Shown: positions 21,708 through 29,989 of the stretch, in pieces | Layout of the letters: every line of letters begins with the position of its first letter | Position numbering within the stretch: the stretch's first letter is position 1 | DNA from: JAWKJY01 sp041393535 | GTDB taxonomy: Bacteria; Actinomycetota; Thermoleophilia; Gaiellales; Gaiellaceae | Length of the DNA: 51,965 nt | Direction: 5' to 3' | Assembly: GCA_041393535.1 (NCBI GenBank) | Contig: JAWKJY010000017.1 | Location: forward strand, 1 to 51,965 | Notes under the pieces: generated by a model | Database searches by the model: none | Told to the model about the DNA's origin: nothing | Seen by the model: only the letters and a program-made list of their open reading frames with translations | Position numbers and translations under genes: made by a program

Positions 21708-21713
21708 TACGAT
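21708..21713 (+). promoter_or_regulatory. -10 element of the 21720 lipoprotein gene
   Basis: TACGAT with an exact 6-nt gap to ATG 21720. Confidence 0.5.
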
Positions 21714-21719
21714 CGGCCC

Positions 21720-22148
21720 ATGCGCGCCCCCGCGAGCGCCGGGCTGACCATCGCGTGCGCTCTCGGCCTGGCGGCCTGCGGCGGTGGCACCGGGCATGGC
21801 CCGGCGGCCTCCGCTGCGGCTGACCCGACCGCGAGCCTCCAGGTCACCTGCCTCGGGGGCGAGGCCGGGGTTGAGACGCGGTACGGAAGTGCCACCGCCC
21901 CTCCTCGTCCGGACGGCAGCGTCCACGTCCACCTCGTCAACAGCTCGGACGAGACGGTCGAGCTCCGGTCGAACGACCAGCCCGGGCGGATCCTCGCGAT
22001 GGCGGCACCGGGCGAGGAGCGTGAGGTCGCTCTCCCGGGCACCCCGGACAGTGTGGCGCTCGTCTGCTACGTGTTCGCCCTGAAAGGTGCCGACGACGAC
22101 TGGTCGTTCGAGACCGTCCCCGCCGGGAATCGGATACCGGTCGGCTAG
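21720..22148 (+). CDS. Small lipoprotein of unknown function
   Basis: A 142-residue exported protein. The signal 'TIACALGLAACGGGTG' has lipobox LAAC, then an Ala-rich linker. The mature domain is predicted beta-sandwich: 'TCLGGEAGVETRY', 'GSVHVHLVNSSDETVELRSN', 'GEEREVALPGTPDSVALVCY'. Two cysteines could pair. I do not recognise a family; the 'HLVNSSDETVEL' pattern resembles secreted cupredoxin-like or transglutaminase-adjacent beta domains without their ligands. The last 4 bases overlap the convergent typA stop. Confidence 0.75.
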   Translation: MRAPASAGLTIACALGLAACGGGTGHGPAASAAADPTASLQVTCLGGEAGVETRYGSATAPPRPDGSVHVHLVNSSDETVELRSNDQPGRILAMAAPGEEREVALPGTPDSVALVCYVFALKGADDDWSFETVPAGNRIPVG

Positions 22149-23989
22149 CGCGCGACCGGCGCCAGACCGCGGGCCTTGCGGCTCGCGGCCGTCTGGCGCT
22201 CCTGCGCGCCGAGCACGACCTTGCGCAGCCGCACCGAGCGGGGCGTCACCTCGACGCACTCGTCGTCCCGGATGAACTCGAGCGCCTGGTCGAGCGAGAG
22301 GAGCGTCGGCGGCGCGAGCGGGACGAGCTCCTCGCCGGTCGAGCGGCGGACGTTCGTCAGCTTCTTCTCGCGCGTCGGGTTGACGTCGAGGTCCTCGCTG
22401 CGCGCGTTCTCGCCGACGACCATCCCCTCGTAGACGTCGATCCCGGGGCCGACGAACATCCGCCCGCGCTCCTGCAGCGAGAGCAGCGCGTAGGCGGTGG
22501 TCAGGCCGCGGCGGTCGGCGACGAGGACGCCCGTCTGGCGCGTGCGCAGCTCGCCGACCCAGGGCGCGTAGCCCTCGAAGACGTGGTGGAGGATGCCGGT
22601 GCCGCGCGTCTCGGTCAGGAACTCCGTGCGGAAGCCGATCAGCCCGCGCGCGGGAACCACGTACTCGAGCCGCACCCAGCCGGTGCCGTGGTTGACCATC
22701 TGCTCCATCCGGCCCTTCCGGACGGCGAGGAGCTGCGTGACGGTGCCCAGGTGCTCCTCCGGGACGTCGATCGAGAGCCGCTCCATCGGCTCGTGCACCT
22801 TCCCGTCGACCTCCCGCGTGACGACCTGCGGCTTGCCGACGGTCAGCTCGAAGCCCTCGCGGCGCATGATCTCGACGAGGACGCCGAGCTGCAGCTCTCC
22901 GCGGCCCTGCACCTCCCACGTGTCCGGCCGCTCGGTCGGGAGCACGCGGAGCGAGACGTTGCCGACGAGCTCCTGGTCGAGCCGGCTCTTGACGAGGCGG
23001 GCGGTCAGCTTGTCCCCCTCGGTGCCCGAGAGCGGCGACGTGTTGATCCCGATCGTCATCGAGATCGAGGGCTCGTCGACGCTGATCACGGGCAGCGGGC
23101 GCGGGTCGTCCGGGTCGGCGATCGTCTCGCCGATCGTCACCTCGGGCAGCCCGGCGAAGGCGATGATCTCGCCCGCGCTCGCCTCGTCGACGTCGACGCG
23201 GTCGAGGCCCTCGGCGACGTAGAGCTCGGTGACCTTGAAGCGCTCGATCGTCCCGTCGGCCCGGCACCACGCGGCCTGCTGGCCGCGGCGGATCGTCCCG
23301 TTCCAGACGCGGCAGATGCCGAGCCGGCCGACGTAGGGGGATGCGTCGAGGTTCGTCACGAGCGCCTGGAGCGGCGCGCCGTCGTCGTAGCGCGGCGCCG
23401 GCACGTGCTCGACGAGCAGGTCGAGCAGCGGGCGCAGGTCCTGGCCGGGCGTCGCCGGGTCGAGGCTCGCGGTGCCGGCCTTCGCGTTCGTGTAGACGAT
23501 CGGGAACTCGATCTGCGACTCGTCGGCGTCGAGGTCGAGGAACAGGTCGTAGACCTCGTTCACGACCTCCTGGATGCGCGCGTCCGGCCGGTCGATCTTG
23601 TTCACGACGAGGACGATCGGCAGGTGCGCCTCGAGCGCCTTGCGCAGGACGAAGCGCGTCTGCGGCAGCGGCCCCTCGCTCGCGTCGACGAGCAGGAGCG
23701 CGCCGTCGACCATGGTCAGGCCGCGCTCGACCTCGCCGCCGAAGTCCGCGTGGCCCGGCGTGTCGACGATGTTCACCTTGACGCCGCGGTAGCGGACGGC
23801 CGTGCTCTTCGCGAGGATCGTGATCCCGCGCTCGCGCTCCAGGTCCATCGCGTCGAGCACGCGCTCGTTCACGTCCTGGTTCTCGCGGAAGACGCCCGAC
23901 TGCCACAGCATCGCGTCGACCAGGGTGGTCTTCCCGTGGTCGACGTGCGCGATGATCGCGACGTTCCTGATGTCGTCCCTGGTCGGCAC
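22145..23989 (-). CDS. typA: Ribosome-associated translational GTPase TypA/BipA
   Basis: A 614-residue translational GTPase that helps ribosome assembly and stress growth. G-domain motifs: G1 'AHVDHGKTT', switch region 'DLERERGITILAKST', G3 'VDTPGHADFGGEV', G4 'VVNKIDRPDAR'. Domain II, 'GRLGICRVWNGTIRRGQQ', is followed by EF-G-like domains ('GRGELQLGVLVEIMRREG') and the TypA-specific C-terminal domain ending in 'RVRKVVL'-like 'RSVRLRKVVLG'. GTG 23989 is the start next to conserved 'TRDDIRNVAIIAHVDHG'. A TACCCT box lies 8 nt upstream. Length and domain set are normal. Confidence 0.96.
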   Translation of the reverse strand: MPTRDDIRNVAIIAHVDHGKTTLVDAMLWQSGVFRENQDVNERVLDAMDLERERGITILAKSTAVRYRGVKVNIVDTPGHADFGGEVERGLTMVDGALLLVDASEGPLPQTRFVLRKALEAHLPIVLVVNKIDRPDARIQEVVNEVYDLFLDLDADESQIEFPIVYTNAKAGTASLDPATPGQDLRPLLDLLVEHVPAPRYDDGAPLQALVTNLDASPYVGRLGICRVWNGTIRRGQQAAWCRADGTIERFKVTELYVAEGLDRVDVDEASAGEIIAFAGLPEVTIGETIADPDDPRPLPVISVDEPSISMTIGINTSPLSGTEGDKLTARLVKSRLDQELVGNVSLRVLPTERPDTWEVQGRGELQLGVLVEIMRREGFELTVGKPQVVTREVDGKVHEPMERLSIDVPEEHLGTVTQLLAVRKGRMEQMVNHGTGWVRLEYVVPARGLIGFRTEFLTETRGTGILHHVFEGYAPWVGELRTRQTGVLVADRRGLTTAYALLSLQERGRMFVGPGIDVYEGMVVGENARSEDLDVNPTREKKLTNVRRSTGEELVPLAPPTLLSLDQALEFIRDDECVEVTPRSVRLRKVVLGAQERQTAASRKARGLAPVAR

Positions 23990-24015
23990 CCCGCAGGAGG
24001 GTAGCTGCCGCGCCG

Positions 24016-24393
24016 CTACGCGCCGAGCAGCGAGCGGACGGCGACGGCGCGCAGGGCGTCCTGCACGAGCGCGTCCTCGCCGGCCGGCGGGAGCAGCTCG
24101 ACGGCGAGGCCGGGGTGCGCCTCGCGGATCGCCGCGGCCTTCGCCTCGACGTCCCGGCGGACGTGGACGCCGCTCGCGAGGAAGAGCGGCAGCACGCGCA
24201 GCGCCGTCACGCCGTCCCGCGCGGCCTCGTCGCCGACCTCGGCGAGCGTCGGCGCCGCGGACTCCATGTAGGCGAGCCGGACGGCGTCCGCGCCGACATC
24301 GGCCGCGACCGCCCCGGCGAGCCGCTCGAACGGCGCCCGCCAGCGCGGGTCGGGGCTGCCGTGGGCGTAGAGGACGAGCCGCGCCGAGGCCAC
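24016..24393 (-). CDS. CbiX-type sirohydrochlorin cobalt/ferro-chelatase, short form
   Basis: A 125-residue class II chelatase (CbiX-S type), expected to put Co2+ or Fe2+ into sirohydrochlorin as a homodimer. The first metal-binding His is in 'LVLYAHGSPDPRWR' and the second in 'LPLFLASGVHVRRDV', the usual pair. The C-terminus is 'GLAVELLPPAGEDALVQDAL'. GTG 24393 is fixed by TATCCT exactly 6 nt upstream. No other cobalamin or siroheme gene is adjacent, although B12-dependent metH is about 10 kb away. Cobalt versus iron cannot be decided. Confidence 0.85.
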   Translation of the reverse strand: MASARLVLYAHGSPDPRWRAPFERLAGAVAADVGADAVRLAYMESAAPTLAEVGDEAARDGVTALRVLPLFLASGVHVRRDVEAKAAAIREAHPGLAVELLPPAGEDALVQDALRAVAVRSLLGA

Positions 24394-24399
24394 GCGGCG

Positions 24400-24405
24400 A
24401 GGATA
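24400..24405 (-). promoter_or_regulatory. -10 element of the CbiX-type gene
   Basis: TATCCT on the minus strand, 6 nt before GTG 24393. Confidence 0.55.
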
Positions 24406-24416
24406 GTCGCCGCGAG

Positions 24417-24926
24417 TCAACCGCCGGCCGGGACGGTGACATCGCCGCGCACCGCCTCGGTCAGCGTGAGGATCTCCGAGACGTACATCGTCTCCTCGTC
24501 GCTGATCTCGTACGCCGGGTCGAGGGCCAGCCGGGTCGGGTAGCCGAGCGCCGGGTCGTACTCGACCACGATCGCGTAGGCGTCGGCGATCCCGTCCTCG
24601 ACTGCCCGGAAGAGCGCGTCGACCGTCGGCAGGTCCGGGGGGAGGGGCTCGCCCGGCGTGGTCGGGTCGGACCACCGCAGCTCGACGGGGCGCCCGTCCT
24701 CGACCCGGACGACGACCGGAGCGACCGCCTCCGGGGTGCAGAAGCACGAGCGCGCCTGCCGCAGTGTGTAGGTCTCGCTGCCGCTGCGCGCCCACCGCTC
24801 GCGCGCAGCGGCGAGCGCCTGCGCAGCAGCGACTCGCTCGCCGGGCTCCCCCGACTCGCCACAGCCGGTCAGGCCACCTGCCGCGAGCACGAGGCCCAGC
24901 AGCGAGAGTCCAACCACGGAGCGCAC
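24417..24926 (-). CDS. DUF6174-type lipoprotein, copy 1
   Basis: A 169-residue exported protein. Signal 'LLGLVLAAGGLTGCGES' has lipobox LTGC. The domain follows the pattern W-x7-Y-x-L-R-x5-C-x-C-x-P-E: 'ARERWARSGSETYTLRQARS' then 'CFCTPE', continuing 'VVVRVEDGRPVELRW', 'LPTVDALFRAVEDGI', 'VEYDPALGYPTRLALDP'. It has the same layout as the next gene, so the two are tandem paralogues. GTG 24926 starts 3 bp after the stop of copy 2, so they are one operon. The function of the family is unknown; the paired cysteines suggest a disulfide or metal site outside the membrane. Confidence 0.8.
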   Translation of the reverse strand: MRSVVGLSLLGLVLAAGGLTGCGESGEPGERVAAAQALAAARERWARSGSETYTLRQARSCFCTPEAVAPVVVRVEDGRPVELRWSDPTTPGEPLPPDLPTVDALFRAVEDGIADAYAIVVEYDPALGYPTRLALDPAYEISDEETMYVSEILTLTEAVRGDVTVPAGG

Positions 24927-24929
24927 GGC

Positions 24930-25421
24930 TCAGGCGTTCGGCGGCTCGGTCTCCGTCGGGCCGGCGCCCTCCGGGCCGAGCAGCACGGCCGTGTAGCTCC
25001 CCTCGTCGTCGTTCACGTCCTCGTCGGGGTCGATCGAGAGGCTGAGCGGGTAGCCGTACTGCGGGTCGTACGTCACCCCGACGCCGTCCGCGGACCGGAT
25101 GGCGTTGCCCGCGATCTCGAACAGGCCGTCGACGGTCGGGCGCTCCTGTGGCGGGTCGCCCTCGGGGTGCTCGGGCTCCGCCCACTCGACGGCGGTGACG
25201 ACGTCGTCCTCGACGGTGACGATCACCGGCGCGACGATCTCCTCCGGGCAGAAGCAGAGGAAGCGGAGCTGGAGCCGGTAGTCGTGCAGGTCGGCCTGCT
25301 CCCAGCGGGCCTGCGCGTCCTCGAGCTCCGCGAGCGCGGCGGGGTCCGGCCCACCCTGGCAGCTGCCGAGGCCAGAGACGATCCCGGCGAGGGCGACGGC
25401 TCCGATTGCGAGCGCCTTCAT
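24930..25421 (-). CDS. DUF6174-type lipoprotein, copy 2
   Basis: A 163-residue paralogue of the following gene. Signal 'AVALAGIVSGLGSCQGG' has lipobox LGSC. Domain: 'AQARWEQADLHDYRLQLRFL' then 'CFCPEE', 'VIVTVEDDVVTAVEWAEPEH', 'RPTVDGLFEIAGNAI', 'VTYDPQYGYPLSLSIDPDED'. Position-for-position similarity to copy 1 shows a tandem duplication with clear divergence, so it is not recent. ATG 25421 overlaps the stop of the 79-residue gene (ATGA). Confidence 0.8.
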   Translation of the reverse strand: MKALAIGAVALAGIVSGLGSCQGGPDPAALAELEDAQARWEQADLHDYRLQLRFLCFCPEEIVAPVIVTVEDDVVTAVEWAEPEHPEGDPPQERPTVDGLFEIAGNAIRSADGVGVTYDPQYGYPLSLSIDPDEDVNDDEGSYTAVLLGPEGAGPTETEPPNA

Positions 25422-25657
25422 GCCCCTTCGACCTCCTCGAGGCCCTTCCGGTTCCCGCGCTCCGCCGCCCAGGCGTCGACGAGCAGCTCGACGTGGCGGC
25501 GCTGCTCGGGCGAGAACCCGGCGAAGCGCGCGACGACGCGGCGCGCCTCGTCCGGGTCGTCGTTCGCGATCGCGGCCTCGAGGCGCTCCCGCAGCGGCGT
25601 CGGCTGGCGCAGCTGCCGCCGCAGCCAGCGCTGGAGCCCGACCGCGGCCGCGTCCAT
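25418..25657 (-). CDS. Small helical protein of unknown function
   Basis: A 79-residue, charged protein predicted helical: 'VGLQRWLRRQLRQPTPLRER', 'NDDPDEARRVVARFAGFSPE', 'RRHVELLVDAWAAERG'. It has no signal or membrane segment. It sits in an overlapping chain: its ATG 25657 shares a base with the M24 peptidase stop (TGATG) and its stop overlaps DUF6174 copy 2 (ATGA). Coupling on both sides supports a real gene. No family recognised. Confidence 0.7.
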   Translation of the reverse strand: MDAAAVGLQRWLRRQLRQPTPLRERLEAAIANDDPDEARRVVARFAGFSPEQRRHVELLVDAWAAERGNRKGLEEVEGA

Positions 25658-26784
25658 CAGCCGAGCGTCTCGAGCCGCAGCGGCACGCCCGAGAGGAGCT
25701 CCGCGCCGGCCGCCCCGCCGACGAGCAGCGCGTCGGCGACGACGGCGCCCGCGCCGACGTCGTGGTCGATCAGGTTCGGGTGCACGCTCAGCACGTGACC
25801 CGCGGCCAGCACGGTCCCGTCGGAGGGACGAGCCCGGGCAGGTCGTGGTCGACGCCGATCCCGTGGCCGAGGTTGACGCCGGTGCCGAGCCCCTCGCCGC
25901 CGCGACGTCGTCGAGCGTCGCGGCGACCTCGCCCGCCGTCGCGCCCGGGACGGCGCGTGCGCGGATCGTCTCGAAGGCATCGTGGCACGCGTCGGCCAGC
26001 CGGGCGCGCTCGTCCGGAGCTCGCCGAGCGCGAGCAGCCGGCCCAGCTCGACCCAGGCGCCGGCCTCGTTCGCGACCTCGATCAGCACGGAGACGAGGTC
26101 GCCGGGCGCGAATACCGTCGAGGTCACCCGCCGCGCCACGTACGGCCCGCTGTCGACGAAGACGAGCAGCTCCGTCGCCCTGCCGGCTCGCAGCACGCGC
26201 TCGAGCTCGGCGACGACGTCCTGCGCGGCGAGGCCGGGCGAGCAGGGTGCGCGCCTCGTCGAGCGCCTCGGTCGCGAGCGCCAGCGCCGAGCGGAGCGCC
26301 GCGACGTCGTGCGGCTCCTTGATCGCCTTCGCCCTGGGCGAGCGCGGTCGCGTCGACGAGCTCGACCCCGGCAGCTCGCGGACGAGCGTCGCGTGGTCGG
26401 CGACGGGCAGGATCGCGCCGAGCCCGACGACGCCCACGCGCCGCGCGCCCCGGCGGGCGGCCTCCTCGGCGACGCACTGCGCGAGCGGCGGCCCCGTCCT
26501 GCGCCAGTCCGACTCGCCGTTCGAGCGCACGTCCTCGACCAGCCCGCGCTCGAGCAGGGCGCCCGGTCGCCCTCGCTCGCGCAGAGCACGACCGGCTCGC
26601 CGTCGGCTGGCAGGACGGCGTACGCCGTGCGGATCATCGGCCACCAGCCGCTGACGTAGGCGAGGAAGCCGAAGCTCGGGATGACGCCGCGCGCGCCGAC
26701 CACCAGCGCGTCGAGGCCGTCGGCCCGCATCGCCGCCTGCAGCCGGGCCCACCGCCCCTCGAGGATCGCACGCGTCACCGCCAC
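25657..26784 (-). pseudogene. M24-family (Xaa-Pro) peptidase, multiple frameshifts
   Basis: An M24 'pita-bread' aminopeptidase or creatinase-like protein broken by at least four indels. The start from 26784 is clean ('RWARLQAAMRADGLDALVVG', 'FLAYVSGWWPMIRTAYAVLP'). Later pieces lie in different minus frames: 'VGVVGLGAILPVADHATLV', 'KAIKEPHDVAALRSALALAT', 'AAQDVVAELERVLRAGRATE', 'DACHDAFETIRARAVPG', 'GTGVNLGHGIGVDHDLPG' (metal-site His) and the end 'HVLSVHPNLIDHDVGAGAV'. Codon bias persists in all islands. Downstream genes remain coupled and intact, so decay would be recent, or this is a badly sequenced patch. Whether the full M24 metal ligand set (D, D, H, E, E) survives cannot be judged. Confidence 0.72.
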
Positions 26785-26795
26785 CGGGAACCGAC

Positions 26796-26801
26796 TATAA
26801 C
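26796..26801 (+). promoter_or_regulatory. -10 element of the PuuE-like gene
   Basis: TATAAC with a 6-nt gap to ATG 26808, in a 23-bp divergent gap. No room remains for a leader or Shine-Dalgarno. Confidence 0.6.
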
Positions 26802-26807
26802 CCCGCC

Positions 26808-27749
26808 ATGCCGAACTTCCTGAACGACACGGACGACTTCGGGGACGGTCCCGTCCGCGACTTCGTCGGCTACGGCGAGCACCCGCCGCAGTTCCGCTGG
26901 CCCGGCGACGCCGCCGTCGCGATCAACGTCGTCGTCAACTACGAGGAGGGGTCCGAGTACTCCCTCCCGATGGGCGACGGGCGCAACGAGATGCTCGCCG
27001 AGATCCAGTACGCGCTCCCCGGCGACCAGCGCGACATGACGGTCGAGTCGATCTACGAGTACGGCTCGCGCTCGGGCGTCTGGCGGCTGCTGCGGATCTT
27101 CGCCGAGGGGGGCGTGACGTCCACCTTCTTCGCGACCGCGGTCGCGCTGGAGAAGAACCCCGCGGTCGGCAAGCGCCTCGTCGAGCTCGGCCACGAGCCG
27201 TGCAGCCACGGCTACCGCTGGGTCGAGCACTTCGCGATGACGCTCGAGGAGGAGCGCGAGTCGATCCGCAAGGCGATCACGTCCTTCGAGCGGACGTGCG
27301 GCCAGCGCCCGCTCGGCTGGTACTGCCGCTACGGCCCGTCCGTCCACACGCGCCGCTGCGTCGTCGAGGAGGGCGGCTTCCTGTACGACTCGGACGCCTA
27401 CAACGACGACCTCCCGTACTACGTCGAGGTGCTCGGCAAGCAGCACCTGGTGATCCCGTACACGCTCGACCTGAACGACGTGCGCTTCGTCCTCTCGCAG
27501 GGGTACGGCTCCGGCCAGGACTTCCACGACGACGCCGTCGCGACGTTCGAGCGGCTGAAGCACGAGGCGGAGACCACGGGAACGGCGCGGATGATGTCCG
27601 TCGGGACGCACCCGCGGCTGTTCGGCCGGCCCGCGCGCGCGGACGCGCTCGCACGCTTCGTCGACCACGTGAACCGCGCCGGCGGCGGCTGGTGGGCGCG
27701 GCGCGACGAGATCGCGCGCTTCTGGCTCGACCGCTTCCCCGCAGCCTGA
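26808..27749 (+). CDS. PuuE-type allantoinase / polysaccharide-deacetylase (CE4-like) protein
   Basis: A 313-residue NodB-fold protein resembling PuuE, the cofactor-independent allantoinase that opens allantoin to allantoate. Visible: 'YGEHPPQFRWPGDAAVAINV', 'NYEEGSEYSLPMGDG', 'YEYGSRSGVWRLLRIFAEGG', 'LGHEPCSHGYRWVEH' (HGYRW is a PuuE hallmark) and 'PLGWYCRYGPSVHTRRCVVE'. PuuE lacks the canonical NodB metal triad, consistent with this sequence. The catalytic assignment to allantoin versus a related ureide or sugar amide is inferred. Leaderless start at ATG 26808. Confidence 0.82.
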   Translation: MPNFLNDTDDFGDGPVRDFVGYGEHPPQFRWPGDAAVAINVVVNYEEGSEYSLPMGDGRNEMLAEIQYALPGDQRDMTVESIYEYGSRSGVWRLLRIFAEGGVTSTFFATAVALEKNPAVGKRLVELGHEPCSHGYRWVEHFAMTLEEERESIRKAITSFERTCGQRPLGWYCRYGPSVHTRRCVVEEGGFLYDSDAYNDDLPYYVEVLGKQHLVIPYTLDLNDVRFVLSQGYGSGQDFHDDAVATFERLKHEAETTGTARMMSVGTHPRLFGRPARADALARFVDHVNRAGGGWWARRDEIARFWLDRFPAA

Positions 27750-27757
27750 GGCCCGGC

Positions 27758-27787
27758 GCGAGGAAGCCGCCCCGGCGGCTCCCTCGC
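27758..27787 (+). terminator. Hairpin after the PuuE-like gene
   Basis: 14-bp arms 27758-27771 and 27774-27787 with a single mismatch, 8 bp after the stop codon and before the next lipoprotein gene. There is no U-tract. Confidence 0.6.
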
Positions 27788-27829
27788 CGCGCCCGCCGGA
27801 TCGGGGCGCATACTCGCCGGGGTCGCCGA

Positions 27830-28739
27830 ATGCTCCGCCGCGCGCTGCTCCTCCCCGTCCTCGCCTGCCTCGCGCTCGCCCTCGCGGCCTGCGAGGGCGC
27901 CTCGCCCCCGGCGGACGAGGGCCCCGTCGCGACGCGGCTCGTCGTCCTCGACCAGGGGGAGCGGGGCGCCCCGTGGCCGGTCGAGGTGCACGCGCCGACC
28001 GGGGCGGGGACGTACCCGGTCGCCGTCTTCTTCCACGGCTTCCTGCTCGCCGCCGCCTGGTACCGCGACGTGCTCGACCGGGTCGCCGCGCAGGGGATCG
28101 TCGTCGTCGCGCCCCAGCTCTACGAGCCGGGCGGCCTGCCGCTCGGCAAGCCCTCGCTCGACGAGGAGGCGGAGCGGGCACGCGCCGTCCTGGCCTGGCT
28201 GCCCGACGCGCTGGACGGAGCCGCCGGGGTCGACGCGGACGCCGACCGGCTCGCGCTCGCGGGGCACTCCCGCGGCGGCTCGCTCGCCGGGCGGGTCGCG
28301 CGCGCCGACCCCGTCCGTGGCCCGCGCCGTTGCCGGCGTCGACCCGGTCGACGGCGGCGGGCCCTTCGGGGGCACGTCCGTGCTCGAGGGCGGCGGCCGG
28401 CTCGACGCCCCGACGCTCGTCCTCGGCGCCGGCCTCGCCTCGACCTGCGCGCCGGAGGGCCGGGGGCACGCCGCCTTCGCCGCCGCGGCGGGATCGCCCG
28501 CCTGGCACCTCATGCTCGAGGGCCAGGGCCACACGGACCTGCTCGACGACGACCCGGCGGGCTGCGGCCTCGCCTGCACCGTCTGCCCCTCGGGCGGACA
28601 GCAGCCCGCGATGCGCGAGGCGACGGCGACGCTGCTCGGCGCGTTCCTGCGGCTGACGCTCGCGGACGACGAGGCGGCGCGCGCGGTGCTGGACGATCCG
28701 CCGCAGGGCCCGATCCGCGTGACGGCGGTCGCTCCATGA
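27830..28739 (+). CDS. Chlorophyllase-like alpha/beta-hydrolase lipoprotein, one frameshift
   Basis: About 302 residues if repaired. The lipoprotein signal 'LACLALALAACEGAS' is followed by 'GTYPVAVFFHGFLLAAAWY' (oxyanion region), 'LALAGHSRGGSLAG' (GxSxG nucleophile), 'ATATLLGAFLRLTLADDEA', and 'MLEGQGHTDLLDD' with the catalytic His. It resembles secreted chlorophyllase/PET-hydrolase-type enzymes. Near 28309-28312 a CCCC run shifts the frame: reading CCC gives 'DPSVARAVAGVDPVDGG', a natural join. Homopolymer error is likely. The stop overlaps the acetyltransferase ATG (ATGA), so the two are coupled. The substrate is unknown. Confidence 0.78.
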
Positions 28740-29299
28740 GCGGCGTCGTCGTCCGCAAGGCGGTCGCCGCCGACGCCGTGGGGATCGCGCGCGTGCACGT
28801 GCGCGCGTGGCAGGTGGCCTACGCCGGCCTGCTCCCGGCAGAGGCCCTGACCGGGCTCGGCGTCGAGGAGAGCGCCACGCGCTGGAGCGAGCTCCTGACC
28901 TGGCCGCGGCCGGGGACGATCGTGCTGGTCGCCGAGCGGGACGACCGGGTCGTCGGCTTCGCCTCGATCGGGCCCTCCCGGGACGCCGACGCCGACCCGG
29001 CCGTCGTGGGCGAGCTGTTCGCGCTCTACGTCTCACCGGCGGCCTGGCGGACCGGCGTCGGCCGGGCGCTCCTCTCGGCCGCGGACACGATGCTCGCGGT
29101 GGCCGGCTTCGAGCGCGCGACCCTCTGGGTCCTCGTCGACAACGCCCGGGCGCGCGGCGTCTACGAGGCCGCCGGCTGGCTGCCGGAGGGGGCGACGAAG
29201 GTCGAGGCGCACCTGGGCCGGAACCTGCGCGAGCTGCGCTACGTGCGCGACCTCGGCGGCCGCGAGGCCCCGGAGGAGGCCGGGGAGCCGATCGACTAG
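28736..29299 (+). CDS. GNAT-family N-acetyltransferase
   Basis: A 187-residue GNAT enzyme transferring acetyl from acetyl-CoA to an unknown amine. It opens 'VVVRKAVAADAVGIARVHV' and carries 'LFALYVSPAAWRTGVGRALL', the strand-4 and acetyl-CoA pyrophosphate loop (Q/RxxGxG/A form 'RTGVGRA'), followed by 'ATLWVLVDNARARGVYEAAG', the Asn and F/Y-x3-G of motif B. ATG 28736 overlaps the preceding lipoprotein stop. The family is certain; the substrate is not. Confidence 0.9.
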   Translation: MSGVVVRKAVAADAVGIARVHVRAWQVAYAGLLPAEALTGLGVEESATRWSELLTWPRPGTIVLVAERDDRVVGFASIGPSRDADADPAVVGELFALYVSPAAWRTGVGRALLSAADTMLAVAGFERATLWVLVDNARARGVYEAAGWLPEGATKVEAHLGRNLRELRYVRDLGGREAPEEAGEPID

Positions 29300-29318
29300 G
29301 CTTTCGGGCGCCGCCGCC

Positions 29319-29975
29319 GTGACCGACACCGACCGGACCGAGCACGAGAAGCAGGCCGCTGCGGAGGCGGCAGCGGCGCTGGTTCGCGACGGGATGCTCG
29401 TCGGCCTCGGGACCGGCTCGACGGTCGCCCACCTGCTGCCCGCGCTCGCGGCGCGGCGGCTCGCGATCCGCTGCGTCGCGACCTCGCCCGCGACCGAGCA
29501 GGCCGCGCGCGAGCTCGGGCTCGCCGTCGAGCCGTTCGAGCAGCTCGACCGCCTCGACCTCGCGATCGACGGCGCCGACCAGGTCGCCCCGGACGGCTGG
29601 ATCGTCAAGGGCGGCGGCGGCGCGCACACGCGCGAGAAGGTGGTCGCCTCGGCCGCCGACCGCTTCGTCGTCATCGCCTCCTCGGACAAGCTCGTGCAGC
29701 GGATCGAGCCGCCGGTCCCCGTCGAGCTGCTCCGCTTCGGCCTGGCGGCGACGCTGCGCCGGCTGGAGCACGTCGTCGTCCGCGACGCGCCGGCGAGCCC
29801 CGACGGCGGCGTGATCGCGGACTGGACCGGCCCGGTCGGCGAGCTGGCCGCGCTCGCCGGGCGCCTGGCTGGCACCTGCGGCCTCGTCGAGCACGGCCTC
29901 TTCCCGCCCGGGCTCGTCTCGGTGCTCCTCGTCGCCCGCGGCGACCAGGTCGAGCACCGGACGTTCTCGGACTGA
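29319..29975 (+). CDS. rpiA: Ribose-5-phosphate isomerase A
   Basis: A 218-residue RpiA interconverting ribose 5-phosphate and ribulose 5-phosphate in the pentose phosphate pathway. Conserved motifs are complete: 'VGLGTGSTVAHLLPAL' for phosphate binding, 'DLAIDGADQVAP' (catalytic Asp-Gly-Ala-Asp), 'IVKGGGGAHTREKVVASAA' (Lys and the Glu general base) and 'VIASSDKLVQRI'. Start GTG 29319; TAGGCT lies 16 nt upstream with the tail of the acetyltransferase gene. Its stop is 14 bp from the convergent marP stop. Confidence 0.95.
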   Translation: MTDTDRTEHEKQAAAEAAAALVRDGMLVGLGTGSTVAHLLPALAARRLAIRCVATSPATEQAARELGLAVEPFEQLDRLDLAIDGADQVAPDGWIVKGGGGAHTREKVVASAADRFVVIASSDKLVQRIEPPVPVELLRFGLAATLRRLEHVVVRDAPASPDGGVIADWTGPVGELAALAGRLAGTCGLVEHGLFPPGLVSVLLVARGDQVEHRTFSD

Positions 29976-29989
29976 GCCGCGGGCGGACG

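Noticed and set aside
24016..24393. CbiX-type gene as part of a cobalamin operon with metH or cobW
   Set aside because: The genes are 10 kb apart with separate promoters and unrelated genes between; only a loose theme links them.
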